Shown: positions 27,644-38,668 of the stretch, one piece after another
Numbering within the stretch: position 1 is the first letter of the stretch
Layout: each line of letters begins with the position of its first letter
From: Paenibacillus rhizosphaerae
Lineage (GTDB): Bacteria > Bacillota > Bacilli > Paenibacillales > Paenibacillaceae
Length of the DNA: 64,000 bases
Assembly (NCBI RefSeq): GCF_014192015.1
Contig: NZ_JACHXJ010000002.1
Coordinates: forward strand, 310,001 to 374,000
Reading direction: 5' to 3'
The notes under the pieces: generated by a model
Databases searched by the model: none
Told to the model about the DNA's origin: nothing
What the model saw: the letters and a program-made list of their open reading frames with translations, nothing else
Made by a program: the position numbers and the translations under genes

Positions 27644-28897
27644 ATGAGTATCGAACAGTACCAGCAAACGTACATTCAGAACAGCTTTGCGGACCGGATC
27701 GGCGGTTCCAATTATGGTAAAGACACAGCCATCTATAAATTTGAAAAAATCAAGCGGGCTAAAGCCCAGGCAAAAAAAGACTTCCCGGACGTGGAACTGA
27801 TCGACCTTGGCGTAGGCGAACCGGATGAAATGGCCGACGCCGGCATTGTGGCCAAGCTTGCGGAAGAAGCGGCCAAGCCGGAGAACCGCGGCTATGCGGA
27901 TAACGGAATTCCTGAATTCAAGGAAGCGGCGGCTCAATACTTGAAGGAAGTCTTCAACGTGGACGGCATCGATCCGCAGACGGAAGTGCTTCACTCCATC
28001 GGCTCCAAGCCTGCGCTGGCGATGCTTCCATCGGTGTTCATCAACCCGGGCGATGTGACCATCATTACCGTACCGGGTTATCCGGTTCTGGGAACCCACA
28101 CAAAATACCTCGGCGGGGAAGTGTACACCGTTGAGCTGAAGAAGGAAAACAATTTCCTGCCGGATCTGAAGAGCATTCCGGAAGACATCGCTCAGCGTGC
28201 CAAACTGATCTACCTGAACTATCCGAACAACCCGACGGGCGCAAGCGCTACAGTCGAGTTTTTCACCGAGGTGGTGGAATGGGCCAAGAAGTACGACATC
28301 GTCGTCGTTCATGACGCTCCTTACGCAGCTCTGACTTATGACGGACTGAAGCCGCTGAGCTTCCTGTCGATTCCAGGTGCGAAGGACGTGGGCGTCGAGC
28401 TGCACTCGCTGTCCAAATCCTACAACATGACCGGCTGGCGGATCGGCTTTATCGCCGGTAACCCGCTCGTTGTGAAAGCCTTCGGCGACGTGAAGGACAA
28501 CAACGATTCCGGCCAGTTTATCGCCATCCAGAAAGCGGCCGCTTACGGTCTCGCCCATCCGGAAATTACGGAGAAGATTGCCGAAAAGTATTCCCGCCGT
28601 CACGATATGCTGGTAGCCGCGCTGAACGATCTGGGCTTCCAGGCCGAGAAACCGAAAGGCTCCTTCTTCCTCTATGTGGAAGCACCTAAGGGAATCAAAG
28701 GAGGCATCCGCTTCAATTCCGGCGAGGACTTCTCCCAGTACCTGATCCGCGAGAAGCTGATCTCTACCGTGCCTTGGGATGATGCCGGCAGCTTTGTCCG
28801 TTTCTCCGTCACTTTCGAAGCGAAGGGCCAAGAAGACGAGAAGCGCGTCATCGCTGAAATTAAACGCCGCCTGAGCGACGTGGAATTCGAATTTTAA
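27644..28897 (+). CDS. dapL: LL-diaminopimelate aminotransferase (class I/II PLP aminotransferase)
   Basis: Probably converts tetrahydrodipicolinate directly to LL-diaminopimelate, feeding lysine and peptidoglycan synthesis. 417 residues from the ATG at 27644; an ATG at 27632 abuts the ribosome site. Seen: LGVGEPDE near residue 45, the NYPNNPTGA loop near 194, and the PLP lysine in SLSKSYNMTGWRIGF near 260. Substrate is inferred from resemblance to DapL; another aminotransferase role is possible. It would fit the meso-DAP type MurE here. Confidence 0.8.
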   Translation: MSIEQYQQTYIQNSFADRIGGSNYGKDTAIYKFEKIKRAKAQAKKDFPDVELIDLGVGEPDEMADAGIVAKLAEEAAKPENRGYADNGIPEFKEAAAQYLKEVFNVDGIDPQTEVLHSIGSKPALAMLPSVFINPGDVTIITVPGYPVLGTHTKYLGGEVYTVELKKENNFLPDLKSIPEDIAQRAKLIYLNYPNNPTGASATVEFFTEVVEWAKKYDIVVVHDAPYAALTYDGLKPLSFLSIPGAKDVGVELHSLSKSYNMTGWRIGFIAGNPLVVKAFGDVKDNNDSGQFIAIQKAAAYGLAHPEITEKIAEKYSRRHDMLVAALNDLGFQAEKPKGSFFLYVEAPKGIKGGIRFNSGEDFSQYLIREKLISTVPWDDAGSFVRFSVTFEAKGQEDEKRVIAEIKRRLSDVEFEF

Positions 28898-28911
28898 TGG
28901 AATAAAGAGTG

Positions 28912-28946
28912 AGATCCGTCCTGACCACAGGGCGGATCTTTTTTTT
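28912..28946 (+). terminator. Terminator after dapL
   Basis: An 11-base stem (AGATCCGTCCT, 28912-28922, with 28929-28939, one G-U) with loop GACCAC, followed by eight T residues. Confidence 0.9.
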
Positions 28947-29090
28947 GCAGCAAACGATATACTGCCTTCCGAAACGGCTGGAGGATATGGAAACAAGCCC
29001 ATGATTTTTGCGGTCAAACATGGTAAAGTGGACATAGCAATAAGGGCGCTTGTTTTTGAGAACAAGGCCTAAAGTGGGAGTTGAGCAGCT

Positions 29091-29858
29091 CTGTTTACAC
29101 ATTGGAAATGGGAATCGTACGCCGAACATTGGGGCGAATTGCGCAAGCGCCTGTTTTGGATTTTGGGCGCGTTTTTAGTGTCAATGATCGCGGCGCTGTT
29201 CGTGGTGGGCGACGTGCTTCACTTCTTGCGGGGAAGGCCGCCGGCCTCGCTGGTCGAATGGAACGCGTTCAGCCCGTGGGAGGGCGTCCGCATGTATATG
29301 TACATTGCCGGAGCCCTGTCGCTGGTCGTAGCTGTACCTTTTACGATGCTGCAAATTTGGGCTTTTGGCAAAAAGAGACTGCGCAAAAGCGAGCAGAGAG
29401 CGGCGTTAAAATATGTGCCTGCTGCGTTCGTGCTGCTGTTTGTCGGGTTTGCCTTTGCTTATTTGGTCGTGTTCCCGATGGCGTTTCGCTTTACGACGAA
29501 TATGACCAAAAACCTGGGATTGGTGGAGACGTACGGCATCGCGCAGTACTTTACGTTTTTGACCAACATCGTGGTCCCGGTGTCGCTTGCGTTCGAGCTG
29601 CCGGTGCTGGTGATGCTGCTGACTAGGCTGCGTGTCATTAACCCCGGATTGCTGGGGAAAATGCGTAAGGTCTCGTATATGGTGCTGGTCTTCATCGCAT
29701 GCATGATTTCTCCGCCGGAGTTTTTTTCGCATATTTCGGTATCGGTACCGTTTATTCTGCTGTACGAAATCAGCGTAATGATGTCCAAGCTGGTGTACCG
29801 CAAGCAAATGCAGACGGATACAGGGACCAAAGACCGGATGAATTATGGATCTGCCTAA
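29091..29858 (+). CDS. tatC: Twin-arginine translocase subunit TatC
   Basis: Six-helix core of the Tat export channel. The conserved N-terminal motif reads AEHWGELRKRL, and SPPEFFSHISVSVPFILLYEIS lies near the C-terminus. That motif starts before the first TTG (29139) and no ATG, GTG or TTG lies between it and the in-frame stop at 29082. The only upstream candidate is CTG at 29091, about 10 bases after GTGGGAG. Start therefore uncertain. Pairs with tatA 90 bases downstream. Confidence 0.85.
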   Translation: MFTHWKWESYAEHWGELRKRLFWILGAFLVSMIAALFVVGDVLHFLRGRPPASLVEWNAFSPWEGVRMYMYIAGALSLVVAVPFTMLQIWAFGKKRLRKSEQRAALKYVPAAFVLLFVGFAFAYLVVFPMAFRFTTNMTKNLGLVETYGIAQYFTFLTNIVVPVSLAFELPVLVMLLTRLRVINPGLLGKMRKVSYMVLVFIACMISPPEFFSHISVSVPFILLYEISVMMSKLVYRKQMQTDTGTKDRMNYGSA

Positions 29859-29947
29859 TGCAGGGTCGGCCTTGAATGTTGAAAGTATGCTGAAATCAAA
29901 TGGAGAAGCTGGTGTATAAATGAGTTTAAAGGAGGGCGATTTACATT

Positions 29948-30205
29948 ATGTTAAGCGATATCGGTTTGCCGGGCTTCATTTTGCTGGCCGTGCTTGCGCT
30001 GCTATTATTCGGACCGAACAAGCTGCCCGGTCTGGGCCGCTCGGCCGGACGCATGCTGCGGGAATTTAAAAACGAAATGAGCGACATTATGGGCGACTCT
30101 CCGCGCCCGAAGCGCAGACCCGCGCAGGAGCCCGTGACAGAACAGGAGCAGCCGTCTCAAGCGGTTCGGACGGAGTCCGCCGCATCCCCGAGGTTGCCGG
30201 AATAA
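29948..30205 (+). CDS. tatA: Sec-independent translocase protein TatA
   Basis: 85 residues: one N-terminal transmembrane helix (GFILLAVLALLLFGP), the hinge FGPNKLPGLGRSAGRM, an amphipathic helix and a polar, proline-rich tail. TatA oligomers complete the pore with TatC. ATG behind AAAGGAGG. No terminator was seen before the pyr promoter. Confidence 0.95.
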   Translation: MLSDIGLPGFILLAVLALLLFGPNKLPGLGRSAGRMLREFKNEMSDIMGDSPRPKRRPAQEPVTEQEQPSQAVRTESAASPRLPE

Positions 30206-30235
30206 AATTCCACGGATTGGGAAGGCTAAGCTCGG

Positions 30236-30264
30236 TTGACAACAGACGTTCAGTCTGTCATAAT
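30236..30264 (+). promoter_or_regulatory. Sigma-A promoter of the pyr operon with palindromic spacer
   Basis: TTGACA (30236-30241) and CATAAT (30259-30264) are 17 bases apart. The spacer 30242-30258 is itself the interrupted palindrome ACAGAC-GTTCA-GTCTGT. This suggests a repressor operator besides PyrR attenuation; the regulator is unknown. Confidence 0.85.
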
Positions 30265-30293
30265 CTTGTGTAGTTGAATAAGCACCTTTAAAT

Positions 30294-30440
30294 CAGTCCC
30301 GTGAGACTGGCAAGGTAACGTGAACTGAGGTTCACTTCGCGGCAGCATACTGTCTGTTTAAAGCCGCCCAGAGAATCTCTATGTCGATCAGCGCATGCTG
30401 ATGGCTTCTAACTCCTTGCCTACGGGCAGGGAGTTTTTTT
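30294..30440 (+). promoter_or_regulatory. PyrR-dependent attenuator leader of the pyr operon
   Basis: The PyrR-binding hairpin CAGTCCCGTGAGACTG (30294-30309) carries the consensus loop. Downstream is a terminator, ACTCCTTGCC/GGCAGGGAGT (30411-30420, 30425-30434), with loop TACG and seven T residues. In Bacillus, PyrR with UMP stabilises the first hairpin and so favours termination. The span 30441-30556 up to pyrR shows nothing else clear. Confidence 0.92.
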
Positions 30441-30499
30441 GTTATCTGGGTCCCCTCCAAGCATCTAAACAGGCATCACAGCAAAGCCTAGCTTTGTAG

Positions 30500-31111
<612 letters not shown>

Positions 31112-31112
31112 C

Positions 31113-32021
31113 ATGCTAACGATGACGCAGCTGAAGGACCGGAGCCTGCTTGGACTGAAGGATCTGGGCCGCGACGAAATCGAATCGATCCTAAACCGGG
31201 CGGCATACTGGGAAGCCCAGCATGAAAAGCTGGTGCCGGTGCTGGCCTCCAAATTCGTAGCCAACATGTTTTTTGAGAACAGCACGCGGACGCGCTTTTC
31301 CTTCGAAATGGCGGAGAAACGCCTGGGCGCCCAGGTGCTGAACTTTACGGCGGCTGCCTCGAGCGTAGAGAAGGGCGAATCGATCTACGACACGGTAAGA
31401 ACGCTCGAATCGATGGGGATTGACGCAGGCGTCATCCGGCTGAAGCCGGCCGGGGTGCTGGAGGAGCTGTCCGGCAAAATCTCGGTTCCGCTCATCAATG
31501 CAGGGGACGGAAACAATGAGCATCCGACGCAGGCACTGCTCGACCTGTACACGATGAAGAAACGGTTCGGCAGCCTTCAAGGCCTGACGGTGTCGATCAT
31601 CGGTGACATTAAACACAGCCGTGTGGCCCGATCGGATCTGTGGGCGCTGCGGAAGTTCGGGGCCGAAGTCAAATTCTGCGCGCCGGATAATATGACGGCA
31701 CCGGAGCTCGAGCCTTTTGCCAGATACGTAACGATGGAAGAGGCGCTCCGGTCGGATGTGGTCATGATGCTGCGGGTTCAGCTGGAGCGTCATGCGGCCG
31801 GCATGCTGAAATCAGCCGAGGAATACAGAGCGCAGTACGGATTGACGGAAGAGCGGGCTTCCAAATTGTCCAAGCATACACTGATTATGCATCCTGCTCC
31901 GGTGAACCGGAACGTAGAGATCGACGATGCGGTCGTCGAGTGTGAGCAGTCGGCGATCTTCCCGCAAATGAGCAACGGCGTTCCGATCCGGATGGCTGTC
32001 ATGGAGCGGGCGATGAAATAA
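31113..32021 (+). CDS. pyrB: Aspartate carbamoyltransferase, catalytic chain
   Basis: Condenses carbamoyl phosphate with aspartate. 302 residues. The carbamoyl-phosphate loop FENSTRTRFSFEMAEKRLG is near residue 54; HPTQALLDLYTM near 130 and a C-terminal aspartate-binding domain (MHPAPVNRNVEI) follow. ATG behind GGGAGGAG. No second attenuator precedes it, unlike B. subtilis. An AT-rich 111-base gap to pyrC has a TATACAAT-like sequence but no clear -35. Confidence 0.97.
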   Translation: MLTMTQLKDRSLLGLKDLGRDEIESILNRAAYWEAQHEKLVPVLASKFVANMFFENSTRTRFSFEMAEKRLGAQVLNFTAAASSVEKGESIYDTVRTLESMGIDAGVIRLKPAGVLEELSGKISVPLINAGDGNNEHPTQALLDLYTMKKRFGSLQGLTVSIIGDIKHSRVARSDLWALRKFGAEVKFCAPDNMTAPELEPFARYVTMEEALRSDVVMMLRVQLERHAAGMLKSAEEYRAQYGLTEERASKLSKHTLIMHPAPVNRNVEIDDAVVECEQSAIFPQMSNGVPIRMAVMERAMK

Positions 32022-32132
32022 TCGAGGTATATACAGGCAAACGCAAATTTTATTAATAAATATACACAAAAGTGAATTATTATTATACAATAGATTGGAA
32101 GCCACAGTGCCAATCAACGACCGGAGGTACTC

Positions 32133-33416
32133 ATGATACAGATCATAACGAACGCCAGCGTACTGAACGAACAAGGGAAACAGGTAAGCAAGCATATCGT
32201 CATCGAGGACGGCATCATCAAGACATTGGTGGAACCGGATGCCGGCTGGAGCACTCCCGATGGGGCGGAAGTGACGGACGCTGCCGGCAAGCTGGTCACG
32301 CCAGGCTTGATCGATATGCATGTCCATCTGCGCGAACCTGGATTTGAACATAAGGAGACGATCGAGACCGGGAGCCGTTCGGCAGCCAAGGGCGGCTTTA
32401 CGACCATCGCCTGCATGCCGAACACGAAACCGGTAACCGACAACCCGGATACGGTCCGGCTGGTGCTGGAGAAGGCCCGCGAGGCGGGAATCGTGAAGGT
32501 GCTGCCTTATGCCGCGATTACGGTGCGGGAGCTCGGACGGGAGCTGACGGATTTTGAAGCGCTCAAAGAAGCGGGGGCGGTCGGCTTCACCGACGACGGC
32601 GTCGGCGTACAGAACGCTAAGATGATGAAAGACGCCATGCGCCGGGCAAAAGAGCTGAACATGCCGGTGATTGCTCACTGTGAAGAGAACTCCCTGGTCG
32701 AAGGGGGATGCGTAACGGAAGGCAAGTTTGCTGTGCAGCACGGACTGATCGGTATTCCGAACGAGTCGGAAGCGATTCATGTCGGGCGGGACATCCTGCT
32801 GGCGGAAGCGACGGGCGTGCACTACCATGTGTGCCACGTCAGCACGGAACAGTCGGTCCGGCTGATCCGCCAGGCCAAGGAAGTCGGCATTCACGTCACC
32901 GCCGAGGTGTGCCCGCACCATCTGCTGCTGTCGGATGAAGATATTCCGGGGCTGGACGCCAACTGGAAGATGAATCCGCCGCTGCGTTCGCCGCGGGACG
33001 TAGAAGCCTGCATCGAAGGGCTGCTGGACGGAACGCTCGACATCATCGTGACGGACCATGCACCGCACGCGGCGGAAGAGAAAGCGAAAGGTATGGAAAT
33101 GGCACCGTTTGGCATCGTTGGCTTTGAGACGGCCTTCCCGCTTTTGTACACCAAATTCGTGGCGACTGGCAAATGGGATCTGGCCATGCTGGTTCAACGG
33201 ATGACCTCAGAACCAGCTCGGGTGTTCGGTTTGAACACCGGGCGGCTTGAGGAAGGCGCTCCGGCTGACCTGACGATGATTGACCTGGAAACCGAAAAAG
33301 CGGTGAATCCGGAAGAGTTCGCCTCCAAGGGACGGAATACGCCGTTTACCGGGTGGAAGCTGAAGGGCTGGCCGGTAAAAACCTGGATGGACGGCAAAGT
33401 GGTGTTTGAAGCCTAA
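32133..33416 (+). CDS. pyrC: Dihydroorotase
   Basis: Zinc amidohydrolase that cyclises carbamoyl aspartate to dihydroorotate. 427 residues, class I type. Metal ligands are in DMHVHLREPG near residue 60 and DHAPHAAEEK near 308. ATG behind CGGAGGT. A 148-base gap to carA shows no terminator. Confidence 0.97.
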   Translation: MIQIITNASVLNEQGKQVSKHIVIEDGIIKTLVEPDAGWSTPDGAEVTDAAGKLVTPGLIDMHVHLREPGFEHKETIETGSRSAAKGGFTTIACMPNTKPVTDNPDTVRLVLEKAREAGIVKVLPYAAITVRELGRELTDFEALKEAGAVGFTDDGVGVQNAKMMKDAMRRAKELNMPVIAHCEENSLVEGGCVTEGKFAVQHGLIGIPNESEAIHVGRDILLAEATGVHYHVCHVSTEQSVRLIRQAKEVGIHVTAEVCPHHLLLSDEDIPGLDANWKMNPPLRSPRDVEACIEGLLDGTLDIIVTDHAPHAAEEKAKGMEMAPFGIVGFETAFPLLYTKFVATGKWDLAMLVQRMTSEPARVFGLNTGRLEEGAPADLTMIDLETEKAVNPEEFASKGRNTPFTGWKLKGWPVKTWMDGKVVFEA

Positions 33417-33564
33417 GACCGGATATAACCGGACGGATAGGTTGATCCAAGATAGGGACAGATATAGATAGAATGAACTAAAGAATTGAATGTTATAGGG
33501 CGAAAACTTTAGTGCAATCTATATAGATACTAACTTTACGTAATTTGACAGAGGAGTGAGTGGG

Positions 33565-34695
33565 ATGCAGGCAAGATTGCTGCTGGAGGACGGAACGCTG
33601 TTTACGGGCAGTGCTTTCGGAGCAGAAGGAGAAACGACGGGCGAAGTCGTGTTTAATACAGGCATTACAGGATACCAAGAGGTGCTGTCGGACCCGTCGT
33701 ACTGCGGGCAAATCGTCACGATGACGTTCCCGCTGATCGGCAACTACGGCATTACGCGCGACGATTTTGAATCGGTTGCGCCGTATGTGCACGGTTTTGT
33801 AGTACGCCGCCATGAAACGGTGCCGAGCAACTGGCGCGCCGAGTACAGCGTGGATACGCTGCTAAAGGAATACGGGATCGTCGGCATCAGCGATATCGAT
33901 ACGCGCATGCTGACCCGCCTTATCCGAAGCCACGGTACGATGAAGGGGATTCTGACGACATCCGCTCAGTCCGTCGAGGAGCTGAGAGAGCGCCTTGCCG
34001 CGAGCGCCCTGATGACCGATCAGGTGTCGCGCGTGTCCACGAAGCATACTTACAACAGCCCAGGCGCTAGAGAACGGATCGTACTTATCGACTACGGCGC
34101 CAAGAGCGGTATTTTGCGCGAACTGACTTCCCGCGGCTGCGACGTGGTGGTTGTTCCGCATGACACGACGGCCGAGGAAATCCGCCGCCTGAATCCGGAC
34201 GGCATTCAGCTGTCCAACGGCCCTGGGGATCCAAAAGATGTGCCGCATGCGATCCAGACGATCAAGGAACTGCTCGGCGAATATCCGATCTTCGGCATCT
34301 GCCTGGGCCACCAGCTGTTCGCCCTGGCTTGCGGCGCCGACACCGAGAAGCTGAAATTCGGCCACCGCGGCGGCAACCATCCGGTGAAGGACTTGGCGAC
34401 GAACCGCTGCTATATCACCTCGCAGAACCATGGCTACACGGTTAAGGATGACTCCATTGCCGGAACAGAGCTCGAGATTACGCATATCAACAACAACGAC
34501 AAGACCGTTGAAGGTCTTAAGCACAAGAAATACCCGGCCTTTACCGTACAGTATCACCCTGAAGCGGCCCCCGGCCCTTTCGACAACAGCTATCTGTTTG
34601 ACGAGTTCTTGAAAATGATTGCCGACCATAAACAGCAAAAACCTGCAAAACCGCGCCAGGCGGAACTGGCTGCAGCCGTGAAAGGAGCACGATAA
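33565..34695 (+). CDS. carA: Carbamoyl-phosphate synthase small (glutaminase) subunit
   Basis: Supplies ammonia from glutamine to CarB. 376 residues from the ATG at 33565 behind GAGGAG; an in-frame GTG at 33556 overlaps the ribosome site. N-terminal small-chain domain, then a class I glutamine amidotransferase domain with [13 protein letters not shown] (catalytic Cys) near residue 245 and YHPEAAPGP (His-Glu) near 330. One base separates it from carB. As a pyr-operon copy this is the pyrimidine enzyme (pyrAA of Bacillus). Confidence 0.97.
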   Translation: MQARLLLEDGTLFTGSAFGAEGETTGEVVFNTGITGYQEVLSDPSYCGQIVTMTFPLIGNYGITRDDFESVAPYVHGFVVRRHETVPSNWRAEYSVDTLLKEYGIVGISDIDTRMLTRLIRSHGTMKGILTTSAQSVEELRERLAASALMTDQVSRVSTKHTYNSPGARERIVLIDYGAKSGILRELTSRGCDVVVVPHDTTAEEIRRLNPDGIQLSNGPGDPKDVPHAIQTIKELLGEYPIFGICLGHQLFALACGADTEKLKFGHRGGNHPVKDLATNRCYITSQNHGYTVKDDSIAGTELEITHINNNDKTVEGLKHKKYPAFTVQYHPEAAPGPFDNSYLFDEFLKMIADHKQQKPAKPRQAELAAAVKGAR

Positions 34696-34696
34696 T

Positions 34697-37600
34697 ATGC
34701 CTATCAATAAACAGCTTAAGAAAATCCTCGTTATCGGTTCTGGACCGATCGTCATCGGCCAGGCGGCTGAGTTTGACTATGCGGGTACGCAGGCCTGCGA
34801 AGCGCTGAAAGAGGAGGGCGTCGAGGTTGTCCTGATCAACAGCAACCCGGCGACCATCATGACCGACACGAACACGGCGGATAAAGTATACATCGAGCCG
34901 ATTACCCTGGACTTCGTAACACAGATTATCCGCCAGGAACGGCCGGACGGATTGCTGCCGACCCTCGGCGGCCAAACCGGCCTCAACATGGCTGTGGAAC
35001 TGGCTAGAGCAGGCGTGTTGGAGCAGGAAAACGTTAAACTGCTTGGCACCCAGCTTCATTCGATCGAAAAAGCGGAGGACCGCGACCTGTTCCGCGAACT
35101 GATGCGCGAGCTGGAACAGCCGGTACCGGAAAGCGTGATCGTCACTACCCTGGAAGAAGCGCTCGACTTCGCTGCGGAGATCGGCTACCCGCTGATCGTC
35201 CGTCCGGCGTACACGCTTGGCGGAACGGGCGGGGGCATCTGCGCGAACGAAGAAGAACTGCGCGAGACGGTGACTTCCGGCATCCGGTACAGCCCGATCG
35301 GCCAGTGCCTGATCGAGAAGAGCATCGCGGGCATGAAGGAAGTCGAATACGAAGTCATGCGCGATGCGAACGACAACTGCATCGTCGTATGCAACATGGA
35401 GAACTTTGATCCGGTCGGCGTACACACCGGGGACAGTATCGTCGTAGCCCCGTCCCAGACGCTCTCGGACCGTGAATACCAAATGCTGAGATCCGCGTCG
35501 CTGAAAATTATCCGCGCGCTGAACATCGAAGGCGGATGCAACGTGCAATTCGCCCTGGATCCGCACAGCTACCAATACTATGTCATCGAGGTCAACCCGC
35601 GTGTCAGCCGCTCTTCGGCCCTCGCTTCCAAAGCGACCGGATACCCGATCGCCAAGATGGCCGCGAAGATCGCCCTCGGCTACACGCTGGACGAAATCGT
35701 CAACCCGGTGACCGGGCAGACTTACGCTTGCTTCGAGCCGACGCTGGACTATATCGTCAGCAAAATTCCACGCTGGCCGTTCGATAAATTCGTACAGGCG
35801 AACCGTAAGCTGGGCACGCAAATGAAAGCGACCGGCGAAGTCATGGCCATCGGCCGCACGTTCGAAGAATCGATCCATAAAGCGATCCGCTCCCTGGAAA
35901 TCGGAGTGCACCGCTTCTATCTGAAAGGCACGGAGGAGCTGAGCGAGGAAGTGCTCCGCGAGCGCCTCGTCAAAGCCGACGACGAGCGGATCTTCCTGAT
36001 CGCGGAAGCGTTCCGCCGCGGCTACGGCTTGCAGGACGTTCAGGACCTGACCAAGATCGACTGGTGGTTCCTCGATAAAATCCAGGGGCTGATCGCGTTC
36101 GAAGCGCAGCTTCAGGAAGATACGCTTTCTTACGACACGCTGTACCTGGCGAAACGCCGCGGGTTCACCGACCGGGCGATTGCCGAGATCCGCAGCCAGA
36201 GCCAGGCTGGAAGCCTGACGACGGAGACGGAAGTTCGCGAGTTCCGCCTCTCGAACGGCCTGCGTCCGGTCTACAAAATGGTTGACACCTGCGCGGCCGA
36301 ATTCGAGGCGACAACGCCTTACTACTACTCGACTTACGAGACGGAGAACGAAGTTACGCCGTCCAATAAGGAGAAAGTGGTCGTGCTGGGCTCCGGACCG
36401 ATCCGGATCGGCCAAGGCATCGAGTTCGACTACTCGACCGTACACGCCGTGTGGGCGATTCAGAAGGCCGGATACGAAGCGGTCATCATCAATAACAACC
36501 CGGAGACGGTATCCACGGACTTCAATACGTCGGACCGCCTGTACTTCGAGCCGCTGTTCTTCGAGGATGTCATGAACGTCATCGAGCAGGAGAAGCCGAT
36601 CGGCGTCATCGTGCAGTTCGGCGGCCAAACGGCGATCAACCTGGCCGGACCACTGAGCAAAGCGGGTGTGAACATTCTCGGCACCAGCCTTGAAAGCATC
36701 GACGAGGCGGAGGACCGCAAGAAGTTCGAGGCGCTGCTCACGAGACTGCAAATCGCCCAGCCGAAGGGCAGCACGGTCACATCGGTCGACGAAGCTGTAG
36801 ACACGGCCCAATCGCTCGGCTATCCGGTGCTGGTGCGCCCATCCTACGTCCTTGGCGGACGCGCGATGGAAATCGTCTACTCCGATGACGAGCTGCTGAG
36901 CTACATGGAGCAGGCTGTGAAGATCAATCCGGAGCATCCGGTCCTGATCGACCGCTACATGCTGGGTAAAGAGGTGGAAGTCGACGCGATCTGCGACGGC
37001 GAAACCGTGGTTATCCCGGGCATCATGGAGCATATCGAGAGAGCGGGCGTGCACTCCGGCGACTCTATTGCGGTATATCCGCCGCAGCACCTGGAGGACC
37101 ACCTCAAGGAGAAAATCGTGTCCATCACGACGCGGATTGCGAAGGAACTGAAAACGATCGGACTGGTGAACATCCAGTTCGTCATTTACAACGACGAAGT
37201 GTATGTCATCGAGGTAAACCCGCGCTCTTCCCGGACGGTACCGTTCCTGAGCAAGGTGACGACGATTCCGATGGCGAACCTGGCGACACAGGCCATTCTC
37301 GGCCGCAAGCTGAAGGACGCAGGATACCAGGAAGGCCTCTGGCCGGAAAGCGACTACGTTTCCGTCAAAGTGCCGGTGTTCTCCTTCGCTAAGCTGCGCA
37401 GAGTCGAGCCAACGCTCGGACCGGAAATGAAGTCGACCGGCGAAGTCATGGGACGCGACCTGCAGTACGCCAAAGCACTGTACAAAGGCTTGATCGGTGC
37501 GGGCATGAAAATTCCGGCATCGGGTGCGATCATCGTCACCGTGGCCGACAAGGATAAGGAAGAGGCTGTGGAGCTCATGAAGGGCTACAAGCGCCTTGGT

Positions 37601-37909
37601 TACAAGATCTATGCCACCGAAGGTACGGCTCAAGCTTTGAACGAAGCCGGACTCAACGTAACGACCGTGCAGAAGCTCAGCGACGGCACACCGAACATTC
37701 TGGATCTGATCCGGGGTGGTGAAGCGCAGTTCGTCTTCAACACCCTGACCAAAGGGAAAACGCCGCAGCGCGACGGATTCCGTATCCGCCGGGAAGCGGT
37801 AGAGAACGGCGTGGTCTGCATGACCTCGCTGGACACGGTTAGAGCCCTGATGAATATGCTGGATACCCTCAACTTCTCTTCACAGGCCATGCCGGCTTTT
37901 GCGAACTGA
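34697..37909 (+). CDS. carB: Carbamoyl-phosphate synthase large subunit
   Basis: 1070 residues. Two homologous ATP-grasp halves (about 1-400 and 550-935) each begin with a nucleotide-binding core ([37 protein letters not shown]). An oligomerisation region lies between them, and a C-terminal MGS-like allosteric domain (about 935-1070) follows. ATG behind AAAGGAG. Equivalent to PyrAB; in Bacillus pyrK-pyrD would follow, but pyrF follows here. Confidence 0.98.
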   Translation: MPINKQLKKILVIGSGPIVIGQAAEFDYAGTQACEALKEEGVEVVLINSNPATIMTDTNTADKVYIEPITLDFVTQIIRQERPDGLLPTLGGQTGLNMAVELARAGVLEQENVKLLGTQLHSIEKAEDRDLFRELMRELEQPVPESVIVTTLEEALDFAAEIGYPLIVRPAYTLGGTGGGICANEEELRETVTSGIRYSPIGQCLIEKSIAGMKEVEYEVMRDANDNCIVVCNMENFDPVGVHTGDSIVVAPSQTLSDREYQMLRSASLKIIRALNIEGGCNVQFALDPHSYQYYVIEVNPRVSRSSALASKATGYPIAKMAAKIALGYTLDEIVNPVTGQTYACFEPTLDYIVSKIPRWPFDKFVQANRKLGTQMKATGEVMAIGRTFEESIHKAIRSLEIGVHRFYLKGTEELSEEVLRERLVKADDERIFLIAEAFRRGYGLQDVQDLTKIDWWFLDKIQGLIAFEAQLQEDTLSYDTLYLAKRRGFTDRAIAEIRSQSQAGSLTTETEVREFRLSNGLRPVYKMVDTCAAEFEATTPYYYSTYETENEVTPSNKEKVVVLGSGPIRIGQGIEFDYSTVHAVWAIQKAGYEAVIINNNPETVSTDFNTSDRLYFEPLFFEDVMNVIEQEKPIGVIVQFGGQTAINLAGPLSKAGVNILGTSLESIDEAEDRKKFEALLTRLQIAQPKGSTVTSVDEAVDTAQSLGYPVLVRPSYVLGGRAMEIVYSDDELLSYMEQAVKINPEHPVLIDRYMLGKEVEVDAICDGETVVIPGIMEHIERAGVHSGDSIAVYPPQHLEDHLKEKIVSITTRIAKELKTIGLVNIQFVIYNDEVYVIEVNPRSSRTVPFLSKVTTIPMANLATQAILGRKLKDAGYQEGLWPESDYVSVKVPVFSFAKLRRVEPTLGPEMKSTGEVMGRDLQYAKALYKGLIGAGMKIPASGAIIVTVADKDKEEAVELMKGYKRLGYKIYATEGTAQALNEAGLNVTTVQKLSDGTPNILDLIRGGEAQFVFNTLTKGKTPQRDGFRIRREAVENGVVCMTSLDTVRALMNMLDTLNFSSQAMPAFAN

Positions 37910-37930
37910 GAAGGGGGAGATTCGAGAAGC

Positions 37931-38668
37931 ATGAGTGATAAGTATACAGAAATGGCGGGCCGCTTGATCGTGGCCCTGGACTACCCGGATGCCGAGGCGG
38001 CATCCGCGCTGGTCCGCGAACTTGAAGGAATTCCCTGCTACTTGAAGGTGGGCATGCAGCTGTATTATGCTGCAGGGCCCGCTTTTGTGCGGGAATTGAA
38101 GTCAAAAGGCTACAGCGTATTTCTTGATCTGAAAATGCATGACATACCCAACACGGTAAGGGGTGGCGCGGAGAGCATCACCCGTCTTGGTGTGGACATG
38201 TTTAACGTCCATGCTGCCGGAGGTACGGCGATGATGAAGGCGGCGCTCGATGGAGCCGAATCCGCGCTTGCGGCCGATCCTGGGTTGAGAAGGCCGGTCA
38301 TTATCGCGGTTACGCAGCTGACCAGCACCAGCCAGGAGATGCTCAACAGTGAAATCGGCATTCAAGGCAGCGTTCAGGACGCGGTGATACACTACGCCAA
38401 GCTGACGCAGGCCGCTGGACTTGGCGGCGTCGTCGCCTCGGCCCAGGAATCGGCGCTGATCCGCGAGGCTTGCGGCCAGCCATTTATCACCGTCACGCCG
38501 GGCATCCGGCCGGCAGGCTCCGCAGTAGGAGATCAGAAGCGTGTCCTGACGCCGGGCGAGGCCATTCGCCAAGGCAGCCATTACATCGTCGTCGGACGTC
38601 CGATTACGGCAGCGGAAAACCCGCGTGAAGCTGCTGAACAAATTATCAAGGAGATGATCGAAGCTTGA
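37931..38668 (+). CDS. pyrF: Orotidine 5'-phosphate decarboxylase
   Basis: Makes UMP from OMP. 245 residues, TIM-barrel. Catalytic [11 protein letters not shown] near residue 64 and the phosphate site TPGIRPAGS near 190 are present. ATG start after GAAGGGGGA. Overlaps pyrE by 4 bases (TTGA). Confidence 0.97.
   Translation: MSDKYTEMAGRLIVALDYPDAEAASALVRELEGIPCYLKVGMQLYYAAGPAFVRELKSKGYSVFLDLKMHDIPNTVRGGAESITRLGVDMFNVHAAGGTAMMKAALDGAESALAADPGLRRPVIIAVTQLTSTSQEMLNSEIGIQGSVQDAVIHYAKLTQAAGLGGVVASAQESALIREACGQPFITVTPGIRPAGSAVGDQKRVLTPGEAIRQGSHYIVVGRPITAAENPREAAEQIIKEMIEA

Noticed and set aside
27605..29065. 486-codon minus-strand frame over dapL
   Set aside because: Shadow of the aminotransferase gene, without family resemblance.
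34541..37633. 1030-codon open frame on the minus strand across carA/carB
   Set aside because: Antisense shadow of carB; no recognisable domains and biased composition.
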